Shown in pieces: positions 38,001-50,000 of a DNA stretch of 64,000 nt. Positions within the stretch are counted from its first letter, which is position 1, and each line of letters begins with the position of its first letter. Position numbers and translations under genes: made by a program. The notes under the pieces were generated by a model. That model was not told the origin of the DNA. It made no database searches and worked only from the letters and a program-made list of their open reading frames with translations. The stretch is from contig NC_061795.1 of the NCBI RefSeq assembly GCF_021462225.1, positions 48,413,880 through 48,477,879 of the forward strand, read 5' to 3'. The DNA comes from Girardinichthys multiradiatus (lineage: Eukaryota; Chordata; Actinopteri; Cyprinodontiformes; Goodeidae).

Positions 38001-41000
38001 TCTACCTGCTGATATTCGCTGTCGAGACACATCCACGGAGAAAGGCTTCACCGTATAGTGGATCTGTTCCACTTTCCAAGTTAATCCAAATTTAATTCTT
38101 ATTCTCATTTGTCCATAAACTGCTGGTTTGATCTCCATCTACCCTCTGCACATATCCTTTTTTTGATAATTAGTGTACCCCTTTTTGTAGAATAGTGCAT
38201 GCTTAGTTAGGTGAACCATGTTGGAACAGAAAAGCTTGATTGCAAGAGGGACTATTGGTTTAATACATTTTCACATAGATAAAGAGACAGCATTTGTGTT
38301 TATTTTGTGTAAGCCTGATTATCTGTCAAGATAAGGGTAGAATCCCACCATTCTGTGAAACGGTTGATAAGACAATGATGTTTGCCGTGGTTTTGATTTC
38401 AAATGATTAATTATTAATGATATTAACTAATTGTAATTGTTAAATGCTGTCAGACCAATAATCACACCACCGGAGTGTATTTCTGATCTTTATTCGTAAG
38501 AAATGATTTTTGGTTAGAATTTTTTTCTTTTAAATTATGATTTATAATTATAATTTTTGATAAACATTTATAATCAATAAACATAATCCTTACAAGTGCA
38601 AATCCTGCTCCTACATTACACATAGTTTCATTAGCTGTGAGCCACAATAATCAAAATGAACAGACATGCCTTTGACATTTAATGACATGTAATTAATCTA
38701 TGTAATAAACCCTTAAATTAACTTTTGCTCTGAATTACTGCAATTAATGAACTCTTTGATAATATTGTAGCTTTTTTCTGTGACACCTGTAAATGCATAC
38801 GTGAAACATTTTCCTTTACAGTGTAGTCAACTCACCCTGTTCCAGAACATGTTGGTAGAGTTACGGCCACAGTTTTGGTAATGCTCCTGACAGCAGCGAT
38901 CAGGAACTACTTTCTCCTTCAGGGTCTCATGCCAGTCTGTATATGCTATTACACCACAGCACTTCCACTGTCGACACAAGCAAATTCGAAACAACTTAGT
39001 TAACCCTTGTGATCAGCCTACTCCACCAGCCACTTTAAATGTGTTTTCAAGTCACATTAATGCTACAGCTACAAGCTTGGAAATGCATTAGGCTGAACAT
39101 TTTAGAATAACTTTTCATTTAGGTGATTAAACATTGATGCTAATGTTTCTAACACTTTTGTAATGTGCAGTGTGAGGCCTACCCACCTCTGCCTGTATGA
39201 TGTTCCATGCATTTCGAAGGCCTATGTTGTTTTCTGAGTTGTAAAGAGCAAGCCCATCCTTCAGGTCCTGCTTAGCGTTCTCACTCACCTACAGATAAAA
39301 GGGAAACATTAGCCATTCGTTAGAGACCTTACCTTGAAGTTGTTGGGTCAACAAGGGCAGTCATTTAAGGACGAGCTTTCTTCTGAGCCTTTAAATGTTA
39401 AGATTGAAAAAGGCAGTGTTGGCTTGAATATTTGCAGCTGTGTATTAACATGTTTCACCCTTTCAAGTCAAAATCTTTTTCATATACATGTTAACAATCT
39501 CACCATTACCAATGCTGTGCAGAGAGTGCTTTTATGTTGAGTGACACATCATAAGTGTTTATTTAAAAACTACAAAGCCACCATAATGTAGAGATGCAAA
39601 AAGAAAAATGTAAAGAACTGTAACACAGCATCATATTTACAAGAATATTGATAAGCATTCTTATTATGACTAAATAGGCAAATATCAAGTGACCAGATCT
39701 CCAAGACTTATACAGTTTCAAACATTTTAACATCTCGGTTACGTCAAGGAGGAAATCCAGCATAAAAACACTGCATGCAAGATGTAATGTCTTGCTGTGG
39801 CGACCGCTGAATAAGGGAGCAGCCAAGAAGGACTTACATTTTTTTAAAGTTAAACATTTTTTTAAAATATTTTAAGCAAGATGTTTTGCCATCTTAAAAT
39901 AACAACAGTATTACTTTAGCCATCATTACAACTGCTGCAAATCTGAAATGATCCATGTAAAAATCTGTTTAAATGAGTTACATTTGATTTTGTGTTTCTT
40001 TCATGTTAGCTCTAGTCATTCTGCTTTCTCAGCAGTGCGATGTAAGAAGGGTGGCTGGGCTGAGTTTATTTCAGAAGTAAAACTGTAACCATGCCTTGAT
40101 GACGATTCACCTTGCTCCCTTCGATTTAGCAATGCACTGCTGCGTTTGAAAGGAACCTCTTTTGGGGTTTTAATAAAGAGTTAAACATACCATTATTGCC
40201 TGAGGTTGTGCAAAAATATGTCAGCCAAATCTATCGTAACATGAATATGTTGTTGCATTTAAAACTATTGCAAACTTAGTGTCAGAAACGGAGGAACAGA
40301 AGGAAGCAGTGCTAAAGAAACATGTTGACACGAGGCAGTGTGATCCCAGGAGATAACATGTAACAACGCCTGTTTCCTCCTGTGTCCAAATGCCAAACCC
40401 AGACTCATCTATTAGATTGCCAGACAGAGAGGAATGATTCGTTCCTCCAGAGAACATGTCTCTACTGCTCTTGCGTTTCACACCACTGCATCTGACATGC
40501 AGAACTTGAAGATGTCCCAGCCTGGGGTCTTTCTGCATGGAGTTTGCATGCTCTTCCTGTGCATGCATAGGTTCTCTCTGGGTACTCTGGCTTCCTCTCA
40601 CAGACCAAAAACATGACAGATAGGTTATCTGGTCTCTCTAAACTCCCTGTGGGGATGAGTGTGTATATGTGTGTGTGTGCACATATTGCAGTTTGCATGC
40701 ACATAACAATGCGTGCAAACAGAACAAGCAGGTATAGATGGATGAATTTAAGACTTTACAATATTAAAACAATTTATACCCTCATCTCAGTATTAAAAGT
40801 GAAGTGTTCAAACACTCATGACAAACATTAAGATGCTGTAAAGGTTGAACTCTAGAACTCCTTTGGGGGGATTGTTGTTCATTTCCTTTCTGCAAAACAC
40901 TTCTAGCTCTGTAGACCCACCTTCAACGTTATTTTTTTACATTGGGTAACACATGTCCCACCCTATTTTGGCCATGGAACACCCTGAAACTAAGAAACAA

Positions 41001-44000
41001 GTGCTTTGCACCAACTCTTAGCCAGGCTAGAGGAAATTACTACTTACTTAAGGACCTGAACCAGTAAAAAGTGCTTTTAGTGTCATGTTCAAAACTCTGA
41101 TTCTGTTGTTCAACACCGAGTTGGATCATGATGAGTTTGGATTACAACTCGAAGAAAGATCCTGGAAATTGGCTGAAATGAGCTTCTTTTTTTAGGTTAG
41201 CTGGAGTTGTAGAGATTGAGTCCAGAGTTCTACCACCTGGGTCACTCCTACTCTGCATTGTAAGGAGGGGGTTAATTCAGGCACATGATCAGGATGAAGG
41301 AGGATCATAAATGTAATATAAGTGACATTTTTAATGATGCTAGGATGCAGCTCCAAGCTGCTTCTATGCAAAAACCACACCAGAACCAGTTAATGAATGA
41401 CTCCAACACCAGCTCTTAATAACCACTGACACAACTTCAGTGAAAAAACCCTGACTGAAGACTGTGTTTAAATCTTCAGTTTAGTACCTTTGTCAGAAAG
41501 TCTTTTGTGATTTTATAGCTGTGCTAAGGTGCATTATTCAGTTGCTGAAGGCATTCTCTTTTCTTTTTAGCTTCAGGTGTGATGTCTGCTTCCAAATTCT
41601 CCTGGCATTTAACTTAATCCATTCTTTTCTATCCAGGTGAAATATTTCTCTTGCCAATTGCTGCAACAGAAGATCATCCATACACCTTTCATGCATTACA
41701 GATGGAGAGGATTCTGGTTTTTTTCCAGAGCATTGCTCTGCTCACCACTTTAATTTCACTTTAATTTCAGAATGAATCATTCTGTGATTCGAAAGGTTAT
41801 TTGCAAACCTTTGTCTGTGAATTATCTCATGATGTTCTGCAGATGAAACAAAGGTTTAAAAGAATCTAAAATGTACTATAGCATGGCAGAACAATGCATT
41901 AATAATCCAGTCTCTTGATTATGCTTTCCTTTTTAAATTTCTTTCCACTAATGCAAACATTTTAAGAAAACAGCTCAATATTGAAGAAAATGGGCAGCAA
42001 TTGACATTATATTAGGATTAAAAACATGATAAAAGACAATTGTGGAGAAGTTTCCAGTCATTCATTGTGTGAGTGTGTGAGCAATGATAAATTGATCAGG
42101 TAGAAGCCAAGTTGTGTAAAACAGCGTTAATATGGTGAAACGGTGCATTGCTGGTGGTGGCAGCAATACTATGACAGCAGCCATTAGTCTGCACTACTTT
42201 CCTGAAGCAAAGAGGATCAGAGCTGCCTGGATCAGAGCTGGAAAACTGAGGAGGGACAGATGGACTGGTCCCACCAAGCACAGCCAGGTGTGATCAGAGG
42301 ACTTTTCAACAAACTGTTTCTAACAAGAAACCTCTGAATTCACACTTGAATTTGCCAAAGAAAAGGTTGTTGCTTCCTGTTGCTAAATGGATCAAGGCTC
42401 AGCAGGTAAAAACATTTCCTGGTCGTACATTTAGATATCTGTAGTTATTGTTAATAATAAAAAAAACTAAATTATTATTATTAATAACAATAAGAATAAT
42501 AAGAAAAATAGACACACATACTTTAAATAAATGTTTCACTAAAGATTATAATAAAAAGAAATATCACCAGGTAGTGTCTTTTAGCCTTGAAACATCCGTT
42601 GTGTCTGTTGCTGCTCAGCTTTGCCTCCGGATGATTCACTGCAAGGTGGCCCTGTTGGCTCTTTTAGCGTCTCCAACATATAAGGAGCTGCTCCCAAAAC
42701 ATCTGATGAAAGCTGACTTTCTTCTTCTGACTCTGTTCTTCTGACTCTGCTTCGTTTCTCTCTAATTGTCACTGAAATATATCTTTCTTTGCTAGTGTAT
42801 GTGTTGTTGGCCATAGCAGCTGCGGTCAGTTTACTTGTTACGGGTTCTTGCTTCACATCATAAAAGTCAGCAACAAAATCGCAAAGGAGTGGTCTGGAGG
42901 TGCATTTTTAGTGAAATGTATGACCATATTTCTCAACAACTGTTCATTTCAGCGCCATGAATTTTAGCAATGTTTCCCTTCCATAAATGTAATTGGATTT
43001 GGAATAAAAACATCAATCTCACTGGCACTTTAAGCTCTGCTTCTTTTGTTAATTGCTATTCTTTAGTTATATTACAGAATAGGAACGCAGCTACTTGAAT
43101 ATACTTGGAACTAATTATGGACATTGTCACAGTGCTAAGCAGCAGTTTAGTATGTCGCTAGCAGGTGAACACCATAGAAAGGTTTGAGAAGCTGAATTCT
43201 TTTAGGTTTTGTTGTAATTTTGATTTTTAAAAACCTTTTTTCAATAATCAGCATAAAAATCCTGTTTAAGTTAGAGATCTAGATTATTTTCTTTTTTTTT
43301 TTTAAACATTTACCAGGATCTTTTCTCTAGACTCTGTGTAGATACAATCATCAACTGCTTCCTTAAAATGATTCACAGTAAAAGACAACACATTACTCTT
43401 ATTCATTTTAAAAATAATTTAGACTTTTATATTATGTCTGTGGTTCTTACACTTTGTTTCGCTCAAGCTTGCCCTTTCACAATGCAAGCGAATCATTTTC
43501 CTCTTGACTGAACCCCAACAACATGTTTAGGGTCGTGTCATGTCTCGTGGAGATTAATATCTTATTAGATGTGTTAATGAAATACAGATTCAGAGCTCTC
43601 CTGCTGTTTGCCATGTCTGTGACAATTTACTAACTAGAAAGAATGAGAGGCTCTTCAGATAAGGGGTAATTATGGCTGAGAAAGAAAAGTGACACAGTGC
43701 AGCATGTTGTTTTCACAGGCATCACAAGTAAAAAATCAAGACAGAAGGATCACACTTTCTGTCAAGGTTTGTGTAGCGGAGGACCCCGGAATGCAGAGGA
43801 GCAGGCAGCATGATGGCAAGTGAAATGATTGAATGAACAGAAACTTACTGAAGAAGACGGTGGCAAAAAACACGCATGGACAGGCTGGCAAGACAGGCTT
43901 GGCATGAGCGAAGGGCAGTACATGAATAGAGATAGTGATCCAAAAACCTAACTTGACAAAACATGAACTAGAAGACAAAAACAAAAGCATGACCAGGAAA

Positions 44001-47000
44001 ATAATAAACAGAAGCATGATTCAAAACCTTAACTGTGAGAAACCTAAGAGGAAAAACCCACAACGAAAAACCAAACAACCCCAAATCATAACACTTTCTT
44101 TATGAATGTGTCGTTCATGCGAGAGAGAAGAGGTATACGTATTTTTAAAATGCAAGGACAAGAAAGGAGGCTCATCCTGTGTGCCACTTTTCAACAAAGC
44201 AAGGTACTTTCAGCCATTCTGATTTTTGTGCTCATAGAAAAATGACTGTAATTCAGTTAGACAGTTAGAGCCTGATGCACAAATACTTCAGATGAAAAAT
44301 AAATAGATAAAGAACCGCAGTTAGCAAATGAAGCAGTTTGTCCTGTCGGCCTGATTTCTATGTAAGAAATACTTTGCATGTTTAATGTCACTAGTCCAAT
44401 ATGTTTTATAGGTCAATCTTTATGCTGTAAATGCTATTCGAACTTAGTCACTTGGTCACATTAATCTTGAAGAAGAGGTCAACGGTAACTCCGGAGGAGC
44501 TGCAGAGAGGTCCATATACATTTCACCACAGCAAATATGTTATAAAAATAAGGTGTTTTGGTCTCATGTGTTGGGACCATACAGCCATGGATTTCAACAC
44601 TAAAACTCCGGTACATACTTTCTTGGAACTTTTCAAAATAAAGTGCATTAACCTTCTTCCAGCACAGCCAGGAAAGGGGTAACTGCGGACTTCCTGCAAT
44701 GACACTGCCGCATATAAGCCCCCACCTTTCCACAAGTCTTTCTCTTTCCACACGCCTCCGAGGAGGGCGGTTCAGGAGAGGCCCAGCGTGTATTTTGCTG
44801 GCAAAAAGACATACATTCATCGGATCCAAGGAAGCCATACGATCATCAATCATATGCAAAGTTAAGTAGAATGAAATACTGTCTGTGTATCCGGTATTTT
44901 CATTCATGAACGCGGATAATTAAGGTACAAGCATTGCTGACTGTCTCTCCGAGGCCCCGTAGACTCAAACGGTGTTCGAGAGAAGCCCCGGCCTGAAGGA
45001 AGACGGCAGAGACCGCAGCGGACAACGTTCGTTCTTCATCCACAGCTGGAGGTTAGTGGGAAGCTAACCTTTTGTTCACAGAATGAACGCAGAAGTTCCG
45101 CTTGTTTGACTGTGGACGTTTCGTCGAACTTCATCGCCCTTGGACAACATTCCCTCAACATGGTCAGAGGTTAGGTTTGGGCAGATTAACAGATAGGTTT
45201 AGGATGAAATGATCTAAACGTTTTCATGTTATGAAGTTTGTTTTGTGGAACTCAGCTATCTTTGTGCTAGCAAGCTACCTGTAGCACACAGGCCGGTTCG
45301 TGTTCTTTGTATGTTTTAAAGTTAAGATAAACTTTATTTAAAGGGTGGTTTTAACCAGAACATTGCTCATAAGGCGCTGTCCGCGCTTATGCATTTTAAC
45401 CCTTTTATTAACCTGGTATTTTAAAGGTATGTGTTGATTCTGGTGCTAAGCTATTAGCTTCTTTGTTAGCCCAACGGCCAGCCGGTAAGAACACGTGTGT
45501 GCTAGCATTAAGGCTAGTCAACAGAAAGGTTTTTGGTTTTCAAGCTAGTGAATAATAGTCCCTGAACATCATTTACTAGAGTTGATAACTAAGTAAACAC
45601 CCTTAAGCCCCATTTCTCCAGAAAGATTTGACTCTTTTCCAAAATACTCAATAATATTTCTTCAAATATTATTTCAATAAATAAAGGCAGTTAATTAGAC
45701 ACCGTTGATAATTAGTCATCCAGGAGGTTGTGTCGGGTTCTGGGAGCCTGTCTGTTTTCTGCTTGCTGCTAACCTTATTCGTCCAGCAGAGGGTGTCGAG
45801 CTACAGGAGGAATGTGGACAGGTGTTTCCCATCTTCTGATCGCCGTGTACGCTACTTAAGCCGTGGCTGCCTGCTACTCGTTGCCTGAGTGTTGAGCCTA
45901 TGTGGTATCAGTAACCTTGATGTCCATCGATCCCTTAACTATTCCCCGAGCGCTTGGAGCATTTTGGATTACCTGTCTGGAATTCTACGTACACTCCTGG
46001 ACTGAGCAATCTTCACCTTTTACTGGATCTGTGCTACATTACGACAAGCGTACTTCTCCTGTAGACCTGTCCACCCTCCTACGTAACTCCTGCTTCACCT
46101 TCCACTCGCTTTCCACAGAAAGCACGTTTCGCTGTGAGCGAATTCCGGATTCCGTTCACTCTCTAGTAAGAGCATTTATTTATATCCATGATATTTATAT
46201 TTATATATTTATATATACATTGCCGTCCTGTTTTCTTATCAGTTATTTTTTCTCGCACAGTTGGAGAGACCAGATCCCTGTCATCCTTGTGTAGAATTTA
46301 GAAATAATAAACTTCTTTTCACCGTTTGATGCTCTCTACTTGTGTTCTTTCTGCATGTGGGTCAGATCAGTGTCAAAAATGATGTCAGGTTAGTTTTATT
46401 CGGCAGATCATTATTTAAAACGTTATTTTATTAAGGTAATATTTTATCTGATCTTGCATTGTGAATGGTTGTCTAAATGTTGCTGATTATTGCCTAAGTT
46501 AGTTCCAAGACTAACTTAACTTCACTTCCAGATTCAAGATAATCCTTGATTCTCAAACATGAACATTGCATGGTAATGTTGCATCCCTCTTTTGGTTATA
46601 ATTTCCAATAATCTTTAATCAACTTGTTTATATTGTACATAGTCCATTAGTCTTCATTATTCTTTAATTCTGATTGGTAGTTTAGTTGGATTGTTTTAGC
46701 AAAGTAAAGAGTTTGTTGATTAAAATATGTTTGACTTTCAGTTGACTTATTTTTGTTAATAGATTCTTGTATTTTAAGACATTGTGTGAATTCATTCCAT
46801 ATATGTGCAGAGTTTATGCTGTTCAGTAATGTCAGAGCTCGTCTCACACCTTTTTATTCTGTCCTAATACCATCGCCTTACTGGGCTGGTATTCACAGGA
46901 CAATCCTTAACAGACCGAAATATTATTTGATAAAATATTAAAATATTAATATTAAATAATATTCTCAGATTCATATTTACAACACATGAGACAAAAATCC

Positions 47001-50000
47001 ACCCTGTACAGGTCCTTCTCAAAATATTAGCATATTGTGATAAAGTTCATTATTTTCCATAATGTCATGATGAAAATTTAACATTCATATATTTTTGATT
47101 CATTGCACTCTAACTGAAATATTTCAGGTCTTTTATTGTCTTAATACGGATGATTTTGGCATACAGCTCATGAAAACCCAAAATTCCTATCTCACAAAAT
47201 TAGCATATTTCATCCGACCAATAAAAGAAAAGTGTTTTTAATACAAAAAAGGTCAACCTTCAAATAATCATGTACAGTTATACACTCAATACTTGGTCGG
47301 GAATCATTTGGCAGAAATGACTGCTTCAATGCGGCGTGGCATGGAGGCAATCAGCCTGTGGCACTGCTGAGGTCTTATGGAGGCCCAGGATGCTTCAATA
47401 GCGGCCTTTAGCTCATCCAGAGTGTTGGGTCTTGAGTCTCTCAACGTTCTCTTCACAATATCCCACAGATTCTCTATGGGGTTCAGGTCAGGAGAGTTGG
47501 CAGGCCAATTGAGCACAGTGATACCATGGTCAGTAAACCATTTACCAGTGGTTTTGGCACTGTGAGCAGGTGCCAGGTCGTGCTGAAAAATGAAATCTTT
47601 ATCTCCATAAAGCTTTTCAGCAGATGGAAGCATGAAGTGCTCCAAAATCTCCTGATAGCTAGCTGCATTGACCCTGCCCTTGATAAAACACAGTGGACCA
47701 ACACCAGCAGCTGACACGGCACCCCAGACCATCACTGACTGTGGGTACTCGACACTGGACTTCTGGCATTTTGGCATTTCCTTCTCCCCAGTCTTCCTCC
47801 AGACTCTGGCACCTTGATTTCCGAATGACATGCAGAATTTGCTTTCATCCAAAAAAAGTACTTTGGACCACTGAGCAACAGTCCAGTGCTGCTTCTCTGT
47901 AGCCCAGGTCAGGCGCTTCTTCCGCTGTTTCTGGTTCAAAAGTGGCTTGACCTGGGGAATGTGGCACCTGTAGCCCATTTCCTGCACACGCCTGTACACG
48001 GTGGCTCTGGATGTTTCTACTCCAGACTCAGTCCACTGCTTCCGCAGGTCCCCCAAGGTCTGGAATCGGCCCTTCTCCACAATCTTCCTCAGGGTCCGGT
48101 CACCTCTTCTCGTTGTGCAGCGTTTTCTGCCACACTTTTTCCTTCCCACAGACTTCCCACTGAAGTGCCTTGATACAGCACTCTGGGAACAGCCTATTCG
48201 TTCAGAAATTTCGTTCTGTGTCTTACCCTCTTGCTTGAGGGTGTCAATAGTGGCCTTCTGGACAGCAGTCAGGTCTGCAGTCTTACCCATGATTGGGGTT
48301 TTGAGTGATGAACCAGGCTGGGAGTTTTAAAGGCCTCAGGAATCTTTTGCAGGTGTTTAGAGTTAACTCGTTGATTCAGATGATTAGGTTCATAGCTCGT
48401 TTAGAGACCCTTTTTAATGATATGCTAATTTTGTGAGATAGGAATTTTGGGTTTTCATGAGCTGTATGCCACAATCATCCGTATTAAGACAATAAATGAC
48501 CTGAAATATTTCAGTTAGTGTGCAATGAATCTAAAATATATGAATGTTAAATTTTCATCATGACATTATGGAAAATAATGAACTTTATCACAATATGCTA
48601 ATATTTTGAGAAGGACCTGTATATGCTATGTAAAATTATGGTGGTAGCATCATGGTGTGGAGATGCTTTTCCAAGGCAGGAACATGGAAGCTGGTCAGAG
48701 TTGATGAGAAGATGAATGGAGCTAAACCTGTTAGAGGCTGCAGAAGACTTGAGGCTGGGGTGGATTTTCACCTTCCAGTAGGACAACCACTCTAAACATA
48801 TAGCCAGAGGTACAATTGAGGGGCTTAGATCATAGCATATGCATGTGTTAGAATGGGCTAGTCATAGTCCAAATCTAAATCTGATATTCACATAGCTCTT
48901 TTTCATATTTTTATTTGTGAAAAATAAGTTCAAAACCACATACAGATTTCCTTTTACAATTATGCACTACTTTGTGCATAATAGTCCCAAAAATACATTG
49001 ATGTTTATGGTTGTAGAGCGATAAAATATGGAAATGATATAGGGGGAAGGAACACTTCGTTTAAGGCACTGAATGAAACAGATACAATTTTCTTTAGATC
49101 AGACAGAAAACAACAGAAAACTTTAAACACTTGTTTTAAAAGATGCAAGGCATCAACATCTGTAAGAACTGACATGAAAGTTAAGGAGAATTTTTACATG
49201 GTAAACTAATGTCTTAATCCACAAATTCATGACTACAAATCATGTAAAAGCCATTTATAACATCATGTAAAATCCTTTGAAATTCAAATTACATTTTAAA
49301 ATGTTGCACTGCTTCCTCTCACTGTGTGGCTTTGGTGATGAAGAGGAAGATCTATGCATTTGCACCTCAAGCTGCTGGTCTTACCATATCTGTCCCTCTG
49401 CAGTAAAATGAGATGACGAGCTGCATCATCAATCTCTGCCTTGTGCTTTGGTTCCATCTGTTATCATCTGCTCCCGATGCTCAGCTATATGTGATGGTGC
49501 TCACTCATTACTGACTTCTCGCACCAACACACTCACAAGGGAGCAACCCCCTTAACCTCTTTAAAGTAAAAAGAAAAAAGCGTAAGTTTTCAATTGGACC
49601 CGGCACATCTTCCATTTCCTGCATGAGAGTCTTTGTTAAAAGTCTGAAATAAAACCTAATGATCCAGATTTCTGCTAACGAGAGTCAGACAAATGAGTGT
49701 AGAACAAAAACTGATGCGATTATGCAACACTGACCTATTCCAGCAAAAGACAGAGATAACACATTTATGTTGCATTACCTCATGAGGAAAACTAACTTCT
49801 TGACTAAAGCTTGTGTTGCTGACACTGGAAAGTCTTTACCAACATTACAAAGAGGTAACATCCAGGTTTTTGCCAAAGGGCATCAGTGCAATATTTCATG
49901 TGTGGCATGTGTTGACAAAGTCAGAGACACAGCTCACCGTTCTCATTAAAAAGATAAGCTGTGCTTTCCTCCAGACTGACCATGTCTGCGCACAGCAGCA

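Larger units (their letters stand above)
47009..48619 (-). mobile_element. Complete Tc1-like transposon (family A), apparently intact
   Basis: A 1611-bp element with TA on both sides (47007-47008 and 48620-48621). Its ends are CAGGTCCTTCTCAAAATATT and the exact complement. The inverted repeats are 200 bp each (47009-47208 and 48420-48619) with about four mismatches by eye. Each contains two 20-bp direct repeats, the IR/DR layout known from Sleeping Beauty-type elements. An uninterrupted transposase lies between them. It is inserted in the 21.6 kb tspan9 intron between the L1.8 LTR and a Tc1 relict of a different family. Confidence 0.93.

Noticed and set aside
39280..39288. GTGAGTGAG on the minus strand as a splice donor
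   Set aside because: It directly follows a good acceptor (TATCTGTAG) and translates as V-S-E in frame with the family alignment, so it is coding.
44479..44907. A 142-codon minus-strand open frame with a counterpart at 13473-13784
   Set aside because: The similarity follows from both lying in copies of the same LTR. The frame differs in length between copies and runs across the LTR boundary, so it is unlikely to be a conserved protein.
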